A stretch of DNA of 64,000 nucleotides from positions 15,495,892 to 15,559,891 of the forward strand of contig CM030714.1 of assembly GCA_017979445.1 (NCBI GenBank). Reading direction: 5' to 3'. The DNA comes from Akebia trifoliata (lineage: Eukaryota; Streptophyta; Magnoliopsida; Ranunculales; Lardizabalaceae). Under the pieces are notes generated by a model. The model worked only from the letters and a program-made list of their open reading frames with translations. It ran no database searches and was not told where the DNA came from. Positions 44,323 through 54,372 of the stretch are shown here, in pieces. Every line of letters begins with the position of its first letter. Position 1 is the stretch's first letter. A program made the translations under genes and the position numbers.

Positions 44323-45623
44323 TGATAAGGTCCCAATAAGTTGATTTTGGAACCGTAATTCCACAAAGATTATCTACGTATAAGTATTAGTTCCCTTAAA
44401 TAATAGTAAATTTTATTAAAATTCCAAATTAATGAAGCTAATGAGAATTTCTTGTTAATTGCAGGTAAATAAGGTGCATTCGAAAATCAACAAATCATGT
44501 AACAACTTTTGTTACAACGTGCGAGCAAAGATGGAGCATCCAAACAAATCTCAAAGCAATTAGTTGTCACGTCACCGCACCGCGGTAACCCCCCAGTGCT
44601 CTGCGGTAATCTCTAGGAATTATGCCTCAAGATTTGAGCTATAATTTTTAGATGTTTCGGTCATTGTAACAAAAACTATTCTCAAAACGAATCAATCAAA
44701 AACCCGACCGAACAACCCGATTAAGAAAACTATAAATTGAAGGGTTATCCTTAAGAGAAGGGGTCCCTCTTGGACTCTCTTAAGCCCTCTTCTTCTTTCT
44801 AAAATTCTCTGTAATTCTTTTGGATTTTCTTTTAGATAAAGTTTTTATTGTAGTGAGAGCATCAAGAGTATTTTTTCATCTTCTTTAGTTTTTTTTTTGT
44901 AACTCTTTTGAGAGACCATCAAAGAAGGAATCAAAGTACAGCATTGTTTTACATTCTCTTCTCCATTTATTATCTTCTTTCTTTTATTAATTGCTGCAAT
45001 ATGATCCTTCCGATGATCGGCTAGACTCTCCTTAGAGAGATCAAGGATGCCAGAGCAAGTTTATCCTAATGTTGTTGTTTTAATTCCATATCTTTACTTT
45101 ACATTGTAATATTGTGAATTCTCTTATGATGAGACCATCTGATTTATACATTTGATTCAAGCTTTGATAACTATTTCTTAAATAAGTTCAAGAATAGTTA
45201 TGCTCCGTGATGAATAGAGATATAAGGTGGGTGATCTCATTTAAGTTCAGGATTTACATGGATTTTCTTTGGTTACAATCAATGTTTACATCGATTCATC
45301 TTCCGATCCACGAGCAATAACTTGCTACGTGGATCGAGTTATACTTAGAATTAATCAGCATTATGGATGACTTGCAATAGTTGAATTGAGTTCTCTACAT
45401 TTTTTTTCATTTTTTTAATTCTCTTTTTTCTATTGCTAATTGCCATTTTCTATTGTGTTACAAATATATTTTGTTTCTAAACTAATATATTTTCAACTCT
45501 GTTTTGGTTTTCAATTCGAATGAACATTTGAATCTTCATTGTCTCTATGAAACAAATCCCACTTACCCAAGTTTCATTTGAAATATTTGTTCATATGCAA
45601 TCTACACAAGTTTACAATGATCA
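44323..45623 (+). repeat. Athila-2 5' LTR (1301 bp)
   Basis: It starts TGATAAGG and ends ATGATCA (short inverse TGAT/ATCA). The TATA box TATAAATT is at 44731-44738, followed by 'gagaaggggtccctcttgg', which resembles the same place in Athila-1 ('gagaaagggtcccatcttgg'). Confidence 0.92.
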
Positions 45624-45626
45624 AAT

Positions 45627-45644
45627 TGGCGTCGCTGCCGGGGA
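45627..45644 (+). promoter_or_regulatory. Athila-2 primer-binding site, tRNA-Asp-like
   Basis: TGGCGTCGCTGCCGGGGA lies three bases after the LTR end and differs from the Athila-1 site at one position. Confidence 0.88.
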
Positions 45645-46647
45645 CAATGGTTTTATTCATTTTCAATTCGAAAAGAGTCTGAAATAGATTCGAAACAGAA
45701 TTGAAACTTATTTGCTTAAAATAGAAGCTAAACGAATAGAAAAAAAATTCAAAATAGTTTCATTACAATACTTGAAATATCATAAACAAGTCCCAATTGG
45801 AAAAATCAATTTTCGTCAAAATTTCAAGCTCAGCAGTAGCCTTCTAGTGCTCTGCGGTGATGTGTCAACATTTGCTGCTGATTTTTGTCGAACAAGTTTC
45901 ATACATCATGGACATTGTAATGCAAATATTTGTTTTCTTTTCTTAGGATTCTGACTTGGATAATCTTGTTATTTTCAGGTGAAGGACTCGACGGAAGTTG
46001 ATGAAAAGTGACACGTAGAATTTTTATCCACCACCTCGGCTTCTTTGCCAAGAAGACAACAACTTTTCAATTTTCTTTTCATTTTATTTTTAGTAGAAAA
46101 TAATTTGTATTAGGAACTTGAATTTGTAATAATTTTTTTTAAATTTGATCCGAGAAGGCTCAGCTTGTAATAGTTCTAAGGACGGACGACAGTGGGATAA
46201 AACTATCTCATCCCCTTAGGTTCGTACATTGAAGTTGGTGTCAGTGGCCTGAGTCGATTCAGATTGTTCATCCCCCATCTAGAACGGGAGGTAATTTTTG
46301 CTTCACACACGCACCTCTTGTTAGTGAGTTTCTGTGTTGACTTTGAATGACTAATCTATACACACCGATTTACACATAGTAATAAGGGCACCCTTACGAG
46401 GATGGCACCATAAGATAAGAATTGGATTTCATTATCGATATCTTATCCTTTTAGGCAATTGAATTCACAGCTAAAAAATTAATTAAAATTTGTTAGACTT
46501 GACTCTAGGTCCCATCAAGCTCATTAAGCAAAGCTAATCCAAGTTGTACCAACTACACTTCTTGATCGAAAAGAGTGTCTAGGCGCAATCCTGCCCTACA
46601 GTATCATGTGTATTCGGGGGATAAACTACATCTATTCTAGATGAGAG
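45645..46647 (+). other. Athila-2 untranslated leader, cut at about 46647
   Basis: It is alignable with the Athila-1 leader from about 46140. The palindrome is decayed here (ATAAACTACATCTAT, 46621-46635, G-to-A changes). Similarity continues through 'tctagatgagaggt' and then switches to Tat-2 coding sequence, which marks the junction. Confidence 0.75.
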
Positions 46648-49538
46648 GTGATGTGATCAATAAATGGCTCTGGGAACCCACAGTAGCGGAAGTCTTCTCC
46701 TTCTTTCACAAAGTAACCATTGAGGGTCTTTCGATAGGGCTTCATTTTAATGAGATCTGTGGTACGCCTTTGCCTTTTAGCAATGGCCTTATCCCGTTTT
46801 GTCTTCCAATATTGGGCCCAATCTTCATTAGTAGGCTTATATCCTAGTCCGAATGTGCCGATGGCCTCTTTAATTAATGGTGCCTCTTTAATACCTTGCT
46901 GTTTGCGACCTAAGCCCATACCAGGGAAGAATCTCATTTTCTTGAATATGTTGGCCATGCAACAATTATAGGTATTTTCCATTGGAAAATACTCCTTCAT
47001 GGCTTGATCCCATTGGACTGAGCATACCTTTTCAAACTCGAACCCACTGAGCTCTACTCCCTGTTGTTCTGGATGAATCTCAAGCAACGGCTTATCCTTA
47101 GCCTCAGTATTATTTATGATCCCTACAATTTCAGCATCTCCATGAAGAGTAATTACCAGCCCATCCTTGATAAATTTGACCTTCTGGTGTAGTGTAGAAG
47201 GGATGGCTTTAATCTGGTGTAACCATGGTCTCCCTAACAGTAGATTGAAAGAGGACTGAATATCAATAACCTGAAATTCCATGGGAAATTCAGCTATGCC
47301 TGTGGACAGCCGAAGGTGCAAAATTCCCAATACATCTCTCTTGGTGTTATCGTAAGCTCTAACACCTTGATTAGTAGGTTTGAGATCTTCAGCCTTAAAT
47401 CCGAGACAAGTAGCCGTTTTCAGCGGGCAAACATTTAGTGCACTCCCGTTATCAATCAAAACTAAAGGTACCCTCATTCCGTTACAGTCAACTGTAATGT
47501 GCAATGGCTTAGTATGGCTTGCCCCTTCTTTTGGGAGATCTGAGTCCGAGAAGGATAGAATATTCTCCACGTAAGTTGCCCCCACTATACTGGCTAGCTG
47601 ATCTGGAGAAGTATCAAGGGAGACTTGGGCTGTGTTTAGTGCTTTGAGAACAGCCTCCCTATGAGCAGTGGAAGCCATGAGTAAACCCCATACTGAGATA
47701 TTGGCCCCTGATTTTTTCAATTGTTTGATCACGGAGTTATCCTCTTCGATGCTTTCCTTAGTGGGATCTTCTCCTTCTTTTCTTGCCAGGGCTGCAGGAT
47801 TTTCAACACAGAGTTCTTGTGGCTTAAAAACTCTTCCACCTCGAGTCATATGTCTAACTTCATCACAGAAAAGGGAGAAGGGCTCATCTTCTTCAGTCAA
47901 CACGTATGGATCTTCGTCTGTTAAAGATACAGGATTTTTCAGATTCATCTGGGCCAATAGGTAACTAGTGAACGCGGGACTATCGTAACGAGGTGGGGAT
48001 AAACAATAGGTATCGTCCGAGGTTAAATCGAACGGTTCATGGTTTGTGGTAAAAACCTCATCAGTGAAGGCTATCCCGGCAAGGGGGTAACTGGGCGGTT
48101 TAACTTGGATTGGATGGATGAGAGAAACAGGGTCGAATGGTGATGGGGTGTGAGAAACCATATTCAGGGTTGGTGGAGGTTGATAAGCAGGTAGTGGATT
48201 TGTGGTGACATTTGGTGGGCTAGGGATGGTGACCTTTTTGTTGTCAATAAGGTTTTGAATGGCATGGCGCAAGGTGATACACCGATCCGTGTGATGGCCA
48301 GGATTTTGATGGAACTCGCAGAACACGTTAGCATTGTGTCCAGCTGGCAAGGGATTAGGTAAAGGTCGGGGTTGGATAGGGGTAAGAAGCCCTTTTTTCA
48401 TCAATTTGTGAAGCGCTACAGTGAGACTCATCCCTAGATCGGTGAACTGACGCGGAGTCCGAGGTTGACTTGGGTGAGCTTGGTTATTAGTCCGGGCTGG
48501 GGGTTGAGCTGGGGTAACTGAGGTATTGGCAATGTAAGTATGGTTAATGTTGGGTTTGGGAACATATGGTTTCTTAGGCCTGTTATCTGAGGGGTTAGAA
48601 AGGATTCCAGAGGCAAACGCATCCTCAAGTTGGCTTCCTGCTTGCAACAAGGATTCAAAGGTAGGGAGGTATTGGGCCACTAGGTGTTGAGCATATCCTT
48701 GAGAGAGGTTCTTTAGGATAATTGCTACTTGTTCCTTCTCCGAAGGTCTATCCCACATTTGAGAAGCCTTGGCTCTCCAGCGACCAATGAAATCAGTGAA
48801 TGTCTCCCCATTTTTCTGTTTAGTTGCTTCCAAATCTCTTCTTGAAGTCTCAATCTCGGTACTGTACTTATACTGATGCCAGAAGGCCTTTGACATGTTT
48901 TCCCATGTACCCACAGTAACTGGATCTTGAGACATTAGCCACCGTAGTGCTGATCCTGATAAAGTCCTTTGGAACAATAATGTCATTTGTTCGTCGCTGA
49001 GTCCCATAGTGCGCATGTTGGTAACATACACCTTAAGATGTGTTTTTGCACACCCTGTCCCACAGAACTTGTCCATCTCAGGCATCACAAACTTTTCTGG
49101 CAAATGGATTCTAGGGATGCGATTCAAAGCTTCAATGCCTGCTGCGATTTCATCAATACCCTTTATACTCTTCATTGCTGACTCCAATTGAGACATCCTA
49201 TTAGATAATGCCGGATTTTCATCAAAATACTCTTCGTCTCCGTCGAGCTCGAAGACTTCACGTGGACGTTTCTCTTCAACCTTTTTTCCTTTTGGGTCAC
49301 CTAAAGGAATTCCCGTCGATTCCGAGGTCTGTTCTAACATTTCCACCTTGCCTTTTATATTGCTGATATCATTGGCAAAGGCTGCCAAGATCTTACGGAT
49401 CTCCGTGAGTTCAGATTCTGACGCCATCTCTGCTTGTTGACTTGGTACTGTGGTTCTTTCTAACCGACTGGACTTACGACTCCAACTAGGAGGTGGACGC
49501 TTGAGTTTAGGCGCAATGATAACCCTATATGACCCCAT
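46632..49538 (-). CDS. gag-pro: Tat-2 gag-protease polyprotein, 3' end truncated
   Basis: The frame is open for 968 codons from the ATG at 49538; upstream in frame is only a TTG. An N-terminal basic and coiled-coil region spans residues ~1-140, and the gag core (MDKFCGTGCAKTHLKVYV, LSGSALRWLMSQ, FIGRWRAKASQM) spans ~150-310. The Cys/His word FCEFHQNPGHHTDRC is at ~407-421, followed by a Pro-rich spacer. The aspartic protease has active site LIDNGSALNV at ~695-704 and NLLLGRPWLHQ at ~766-776. A G-patch-like GMGLGRKQQGIKEA is at ~875, then NGYFVKEGEDFRYCGFPEPF. Coding similarity then ends at the Athila-2 leader, which supplies the stop. RT and integrase are missing. No break was found in the retained part. 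Confidence 0.93.
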   Translation of the reverse strand: MGSYRVIIAPKLKRPPPSWSRKSSRLERTTVPSQQAEMASESELTEIRKILAAFANDISNIKGKVEMLEQTSESTGIPLGDPKGKKVEEKRPREVFELDGDEEYFDENPALSNRMSQLESAMKSIKGIDEIAAGIEALNRIPRIHLPEKFVMPEMDKFCGTGCAKTHLKVYVTNMRTMGLSDEQMTLLFQRTLSGSALRWLMSQDPVTVGTWENMSKAFWHQYKYSTEIETSRRDLEATKQKNGETFTDFIGRWRAKASQMWDRPSEKEQVAIILKNLSQGYAQHLVAQYLPTFESLLQAGSQLEDAFASGILSNPSDNRPKKPYVPKPNINHTYIANTSVTPAQPPARTNNQAHPSQPRTPRQFTDLGMSLTVALHKLMKKGLLTPIQPRPLPNPLPAGHNANVFCEFHQNPGHHTDRCITLRHAIQNLIDNKKVTIPSPPNVTTNPLPAYQPPPTLNMVSHTPSPFDPVSLIHPIQVKPPSYPLAGIAFTDEVFTTNHEPFDLTSDDTYCLSPPRYDSPAFTSYLLAQMNLKNPVSLTDEDPYVLTEEDEPFSLFCDEVRHMTRGGRVFKPQELCVENPAALARKEGEDPTKESIEEDNSVIKQLKKSGANISVWGLLMASTAHREAVLKALNTAQVSLDTSPDQLASIVGATYVENILSFSDSDLPKEGASHTKPLHITVDCNGMRVPLVLIDNGSALNVCPLKTATCLGFKAEDLKPTNQGVRAYDNTKRDVLGILHLRLSTGIAEFPMEFQVIDIQSSFNLLLGRPWLHQIKAIPSTLHQKVKFIKDGLVITLHGDAEIVGIINNTEAKDKPLLEIHPEQQGVELSGFEFEKVCSVQWDQAMKEYFPMENTYNCCMANIFKKMRFFPGMGLGRKQQGIKEAPLIKEAIGTFGLGYKPTNEDWAQYWKTKRDKAIAKRQRRTTDLIKMKPYRKTLNGYFVKEGEDFRYCGFPEPFIDHITSHLE

Positions 49539-49730
49539 CAAAGGTAGATTTAGTCAATTTCGATATCAACCCCTTGATAACATTTTTAAGAATCATTTTA
49601 TTGAGGTTTGTGCACCAATCCATTAATTAATCCATTCACACAATGAGTATTTGAAAAGGAGATATTTATTCAAAAAAGAAAGATAATTTTATTGAAAATG
49701 ATTGACAATATGTTCTTATTTAAAAATCTT

Positions 49731-50912
49731 TCAACAAATTTGATTTGAACTATTTTTACATGGACGCTTGGTTTTGTCTTGATGGTCATCAGGATTGCTA
49801 TCAGGCTTGACCCTCTTGGTTCTAACAACTGGCTCTCTGAATTCTGCTGGTCCGTCCGGATACCCTAAGGTGCGCTTGTTCCATGCTTTCTCGATGAGGT
49901 GTACTAACTTTTCAGTCAAAGGCTCGGGGGAAAAGAAAGCTTTGGGTTGAGATAAGGATAACTCTATGGGTACATCATACTGTTCTGGGATCAAATTAGG
50001 ATGGTAAAAAGATGTTTCTTCTAAACCCATCAGACGGACATAGTAGGATCCTTTGGTTCCTAGAACAGGGGGATCAGTCATCCACCAAGGGCACCTAAAA
50101 TCGATATGACGAGCTAAGCGAGAGTCTAACCATTTACTCCAGGCTTTGACTGAGTTGTGACGCACTAACAGGTTTCTCTTGGAGAAGTGTTCTGGCCCAT
50201 ATTCGAGGTTTGAGGGAACATCTACAATCTTAAGACGATCACAAAGCCACATATAGAGTAAGTGGGGACTTCCTTTGAAGCTTTCCCGCTCACCATTTTT
50301 TATGGCATCTAGACCTGAGAAGGTTTCAGCTAAGATGAGGGGCACTGGGTTGGCTTTCCTCGAGAGTTGAGAGGCTAAATCTATGAAGGACTCAGGGATA
50401 GTTTGGCCATCACTATTAGAGGTCAGTATGTATTGGGCTAGGATTCCTAAGCATAATCGATAGTCTCTAGTGGCTCGCCAGGCTTCGGGTTTTACATTGA
50501 TAGGATGACTGCGGGAGTGGTACGGGCCCAGTAAAGGTACTAAATCCAGTCTCCCGTTATGGATTAGGGCCTTGGCTTCTTCTTTGGAAATATTCAATCC
50601 TGTGGCGAGGGCACCAGAATATCCGGTCTTCAATGAGGGCCGGACTAGAGGTCCTGAAGTGGATATCCCCATAATACCACAAAAATCCTCGTGAGTAGGG
50701 CACAAGTGTATACGCCCAATGTGGAATATGTGAAGGTAGGGGTTCCATCGTTTAGTCATAGCATGTAAGAGGTTCCAGTCTATCTCAAACTCATGGAAGT
50801 AAAGAGCACTCCTCAACATGAATCTCCCAAAATTGATCTTCTCTACAGGGTGCATCCCTATGACGGTTGTTTTGACTAACTGATCGATTGGGTTATCGCC
50901 GGCGGCTAACAT
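49731..50912 (-). CDS. Tat-2 ORF1 protein (Ogre-type, function unknown)
   Basis: There are 393 codons from the ATG at 50912 (a TTG 15 bases upstream is also in frame). The stop is 193 bases upstream of the gag ATG, and both genes are in the same sense. The N-terminal two thirds looks globular, with many Trp, Leu and Pro. Words such as TKRWNPYLHIFHIGRIHLCP and THEDFCGIMGIS have the style of the plant mobile domain found in transposon-derived plant proteins; that link is an inference by eye. The C-terminus is basic (VRTKRVKPDSNPDDHQDKTK, then RPCK) and may act as a nuclear localisation or nucleic-acid-binding tail. No signal peptide or membrane segment is seen. The role of ORF1 in Ogre elements is not established. 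Confidence 0.82.
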   Translation of the reverse strand: MLAAGDNPIDQLVKTTVIGMHPVEKINFGRFMLRSALYFHEFEIDWNLLHAMTKRWNPYLHIFHIGRIHLCPTHEDFCGIMGISTSGPLVRPSLKTGYSGALATGLNISKEEAKALIHNGRLDLVPLLGPYHSRSHPINVKPEAWRATRDYRLCLGILAQYILTSNSDGQTIPESFIDLASQLSRKANPVPLILAETFSGLDAIKNGERESFKGSPHLLYMWLCDRLKIVDVPSNLEYGPEHFSKRNLLVRHNSVKAWSKWLDSRLARHIDFRCPWWMTDPPVLGTKGSYYVRLMGLEETSFYHPNLIPEQYDVPIELSLSQPKAFFSPEPLTEKLVHLIEKAWNKRTLGYPDGPAEFREPVVRTKRVKPDSNPDDHQDKTKRPCKNSSNQIC

Positions 50913-51627
50913 CCTGGTTTGACACAAAAGAGGATTTTAGTACTCTTCCAATGGTCCATGTAAAAGATTAATTCATTTTCTTTTGGAAAATTTCATTCTT
51001 ATGGAAAATATTTTCTGGAAAATATATTTTCTGGAAAATATATTTTCTGGAAAATGTTTCTTCTAAAGAACACTTCTTTTGGAAAATAATCTTTTTTGAA
51101 AAATATTTTCTTTCTCTTCTTTGAAAATTCGATTTCCATTTTGATTTAACTGGCCCGGTCCATCATGATTGTTGGGTCTGGATGGAATGGGTCATCATTG
51201 TAAAAGAATGGATTCTTTACTGGGTCGGTGCACCCGTTTTAATTTTCAAAAATAAAATTTCTTTGATCCTTGAGGACAATCATACACTTTGATCTCATCA
51301 TTCACATCACTCACATACATTCATCCAACAACAGGCATTCATTCAATAAACAACCCGGGAACACCCACGATAAGTTCGAGTCGTGACCTATGGGGAAGGT
51401 TTCTAGACTCTAGGCTTACTACGTGCAATGCATTTTTATCTGGCCACCCTTGCCCAAGCACACCTATATACCTTTCGATACGTGGTGACTTGGTTTGATA
51501 TACCGTATAGGTGATAATCTAAAACCTCAATTCACTTCTCTGAAGCCAAAAAGGGCCAGTTTGATCTCCAGTTGAGAGGTGGCGCACAATGCTGAGCAAG
51601 GGCCCACTTAAATACCTCTCGTCTAGA

Positions 51628-51681
51628 ATAGACGTAGTCTATCCCCCTCGTACAGTAGGGTACAGCGGGGCAAGATCTTGC
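51628..51681 (-). promoter_or_regulatory. Paired palindromes in Tat-2 leader
   Basis: ATAGAC-GTA-GTCTAT (51628-51642) and the 12-base perfect palindrome GCAAGATCTTGC (51670-51681) are both flanked by words shared with the Athila-1 leader in sense orientation. This is the best-preserved version in the window. Confidence 0.55.
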
Positions 51682-51739
51682 TTAGGCACCGTTTTTGACC
51701 AAGAAGTGCAATTGATATACTTAGATTACCTTTTATACC

Positions 51740-52060
51740 TACGGGTACGAGTCAAGAGTTGTAGCTTTCATAAATGGTTTGGCATCCCACGAGGGGACCG
51801 ACCACGTACTAGTACTACGTTGGCAATCGGGACATGTGACTGTGTGGCTTACAATAGGACAAAGGCTCAGGTCACCCCAGCATGGGTGCATCAATATGTC
51901 TCTCAGAATCACCTGATCAGACGGCATTGATGCCCCAGTTCGATATACCCTAAGGTACGTGACTGGAGTTGTGGGTTTCATGAATGACGTCGCATCTCCG
52001 AAGAGACCGGGCCACGCACTAGTGCCACGTTGGCTAAATGGGACGTGTAAGTGAGTAAAG
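51740..52060. repeat. 210-bp diverged direct duplication in Tat-2 leader
   Basis: 'acgttggc' plus flanking words recur with a spacing of 210 bp (51817 and 52027). Also shared are 'agttgt...tttcat.aatg' and 'gaccg..ccacg.actagt' in the same order. Confidence 0.7.
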
Positions 52061-52792
52061 CAGTAAACGTGCATGTGGTGTGTGCAAAGCAAGGGTGGGG
52101 TGTGCCCGGGGCCTTTTTTCAAACAAATGGGCCCATGGCCCAATCAAACCAATCATTATAACATGAATTATATGGATCTAAGCATCATTCCAATCACATA
52201 AACATTTAATCATGATCAACATTATGACCAACATCAAACATGCATTCCCAATGATATTATGGCACATTAAATAGGCAATTATCATGAATTAATAATATGG
52301 TCCGAACCATGGAAATAAGCATGCACATCACCTTTATATACCAATCATGGTAGTTTATAATCCCGATCATCGCAATATTTTGATAAATTTCATAGTCCAA
52401 TCAAGGGTGTTTTGGGGCGACCCGAAATAATTCGAAATTTCTAAGGGTTTTGAATTAAGTGTATAATAATGATCAATGAAATAAAGAGGATGGTTTTATT
52501 TTTATTTTTTTATCATTATTTTTCTTTTAAAACCGAGTCTAACCCAAAAGAAATTCAGAAAAACAGAAAAACTTGAACATGTGTTGCTGTTTAACAATAT
52601 TCAAAAAGATGATTTTGCTGTTTTTTTCTAACTTCCTTCCAATTTTTTTATTTTGATTTTTTTCTTTTTTTAGAAACAAATTAATTTCCTCTCTTTTTAG
52701 AAAACAAACTGATCTTAAAAAAAACCAAAATAATTTTGGGAAACAAATTATATGCCGCTGCCAATGATCGAATTCATCCGGCACATGTCGAG

Positions 52793-53075
52793 ATCGGTCT
52801 TGCTGTTTTAAAACAGCAGGATATCGTCGAGCTCAACGTCGAGATCAGAAGCTTAACGTCGAGATCAACGTCGAGATCAACCCTTAACAGCAGCATAGTC
52901 GTCGAGATCAGCAGTAAAACCGTTGAGATCAGCAGCTTAATCGTCGAGATCAGCATGTTATCGTCGAGATCAAGCGTCGAGATCATCATATAACAGCAGC
53001 TAGTCGTCGAGATCAGCCTAGAACAGCAGGCTAATCGTCGAGATCAGCCTAGAACAGTATACCAGCGTCGAGATC
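52793..53075. repeat. GTCGAGATCAGC tandem array, about 13 copies
   Basis: The core is near-constant while the spacers between cores vary ('agcttaac', 'aacagcagcatagtc', 'ctagaacagcaggctaatc'), giving periods of 12-34 bp. The array is GC-richer than its surroundings. Confidence 0.88.
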
Positions 53076-53964
53076 AGCCTTAGGTGCTGTTTTAAAACAA
53101 CAGGGCCACTATTACCAACTCGATATTTGGCCATTAACGTTATTGGTTATCCAGAACCGAGAGCACCAAAGAGATATAACAGATAACTCGGACAAAGTTA
53201 AAAAAAACGCAGAGAGTACATAACATATCCGAGTTGCAGTCATGGAGTTTCATGAGGATAAACTTCCATCTCATCTTGCTGCGATGAAAATTCCCCATGA
53301 ACTGTCTCTTGATGATTCCGGTCTTTTGTTTGAAAAGAAGAGAGAAACTGAGATTGAAACAAATCTCCATAGAGATCCTCGCATTCGAAATCGAGATCAA
53401 CGGTATCTACCTCATCAAAACGACTGATCAGAGAAAAAAAAACAGCCACCAAACTTGAGACTTGAAACGATATTTGAGTAAAGAAAAAAACTCAAGAACA
53501 GCACCCTACCAGTCCCAAAAAAAACAGCCAAAAAAATCAGGAAGGAGAAACGACGTTCGAGTTCTCTGATTGCTTGTTCGATCAAGATGATGGCTACTCC
53601 GATTGGTTGATATTTAGATCAGTCGACATTGCAAACCAAAGCGTGGTTTAGGAACAATCGGGGGCAAGGTTCTTCGATCTCTGTTGAGACCGTTGGAACC
53701 AAGTGAGGAAGACGATGTGCGGACTTTAAATAAAGGTTTTTATTCTTGGCACACCAAACAGGTGTAAACGAAAAAAAAACGGCAGTTTACTTGTGGCACA
53801 CCAAAGGGGGCTGCTGTTGGCAGAAACTTCAAAAATTTTTTTTTTTTTTTTTTTTTTTTTGAAACTCTATATGCTGTCAATGGACAGCATGTCTTGCCTA
53901 ATAAATTAAAATAAAAACGAATACCTACCTAATAAGCGAAAAAAACAAATAACTAAAAAAAAAA

Positions 53965-53999
<35 letters not shown>

Positions 54000-54353
54000 G
54001 AAAACGGTCAAATGTTAAATCAAGCACACACCCAAATTTTCAATCGAAATATACTTATATATGTTAAAAAAATCATGGTCCAAAAATCTCCTCCTCAATA
54101 AAAGTATTCCTTCGAAATCTCGTATTATTTCGGATCATTCCGAATGGCCCTTGATTAAACCATAGAGATGATATGTTAAATCAAAGTGCTCCAAGTAGAA
54201 TCAAACAATCAATGACGTACCAACAAGAATAAAAATAATAAAGAAACAATAACATGAAACTAACTAAAAATTAAATAAAATAAGCAAAACAAATAAAACT
54301 AGGTCATTGGCAATGTCCCCATACTTGGGGTTTTTCAAGTTTGATCCTCAATG

Positions 54354-54371
54354 TCCCCAGTGGAGTCGCCA
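54354..54371 (-). promoter_or_regulatory. Tat-2 primer-binding site, tRNA-Arg-like
   Basis: The minus strand reads TGGCGACTCCACTGGGGA one base after the LTR end (…CTTTCA). This form is typical of Ogre/Tat elements. Confidence 0.82.
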
Positions 54372-54372
54372 C

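Larger units (their letters stand above)
50913..54353 (-). other. Tat-2 untranslated leader, repeat-rich
   Basis: This is 3.4 kb without credible coding sequence. From 3' to 5' of the sense strand it contains a short 'ttttctggaaaatata' array (50990-51060), the palindrome block (51560-51710), a 210-bp diverged duplication (51740-52060), the GTCGAGATCAGC array (52793-53075) and two long T runs on + (53836-53860 and 53967-53996). Open frames inside 52736-53430 are by-products of the repeats. Confidence 0.75.

Noticed and set aside
52736..53430. Short ORFs on both strands in the GTCGAGATCAGC region
   Set aside because: They run through the repeat array and disagree in frame; they do not resemble known proteins.
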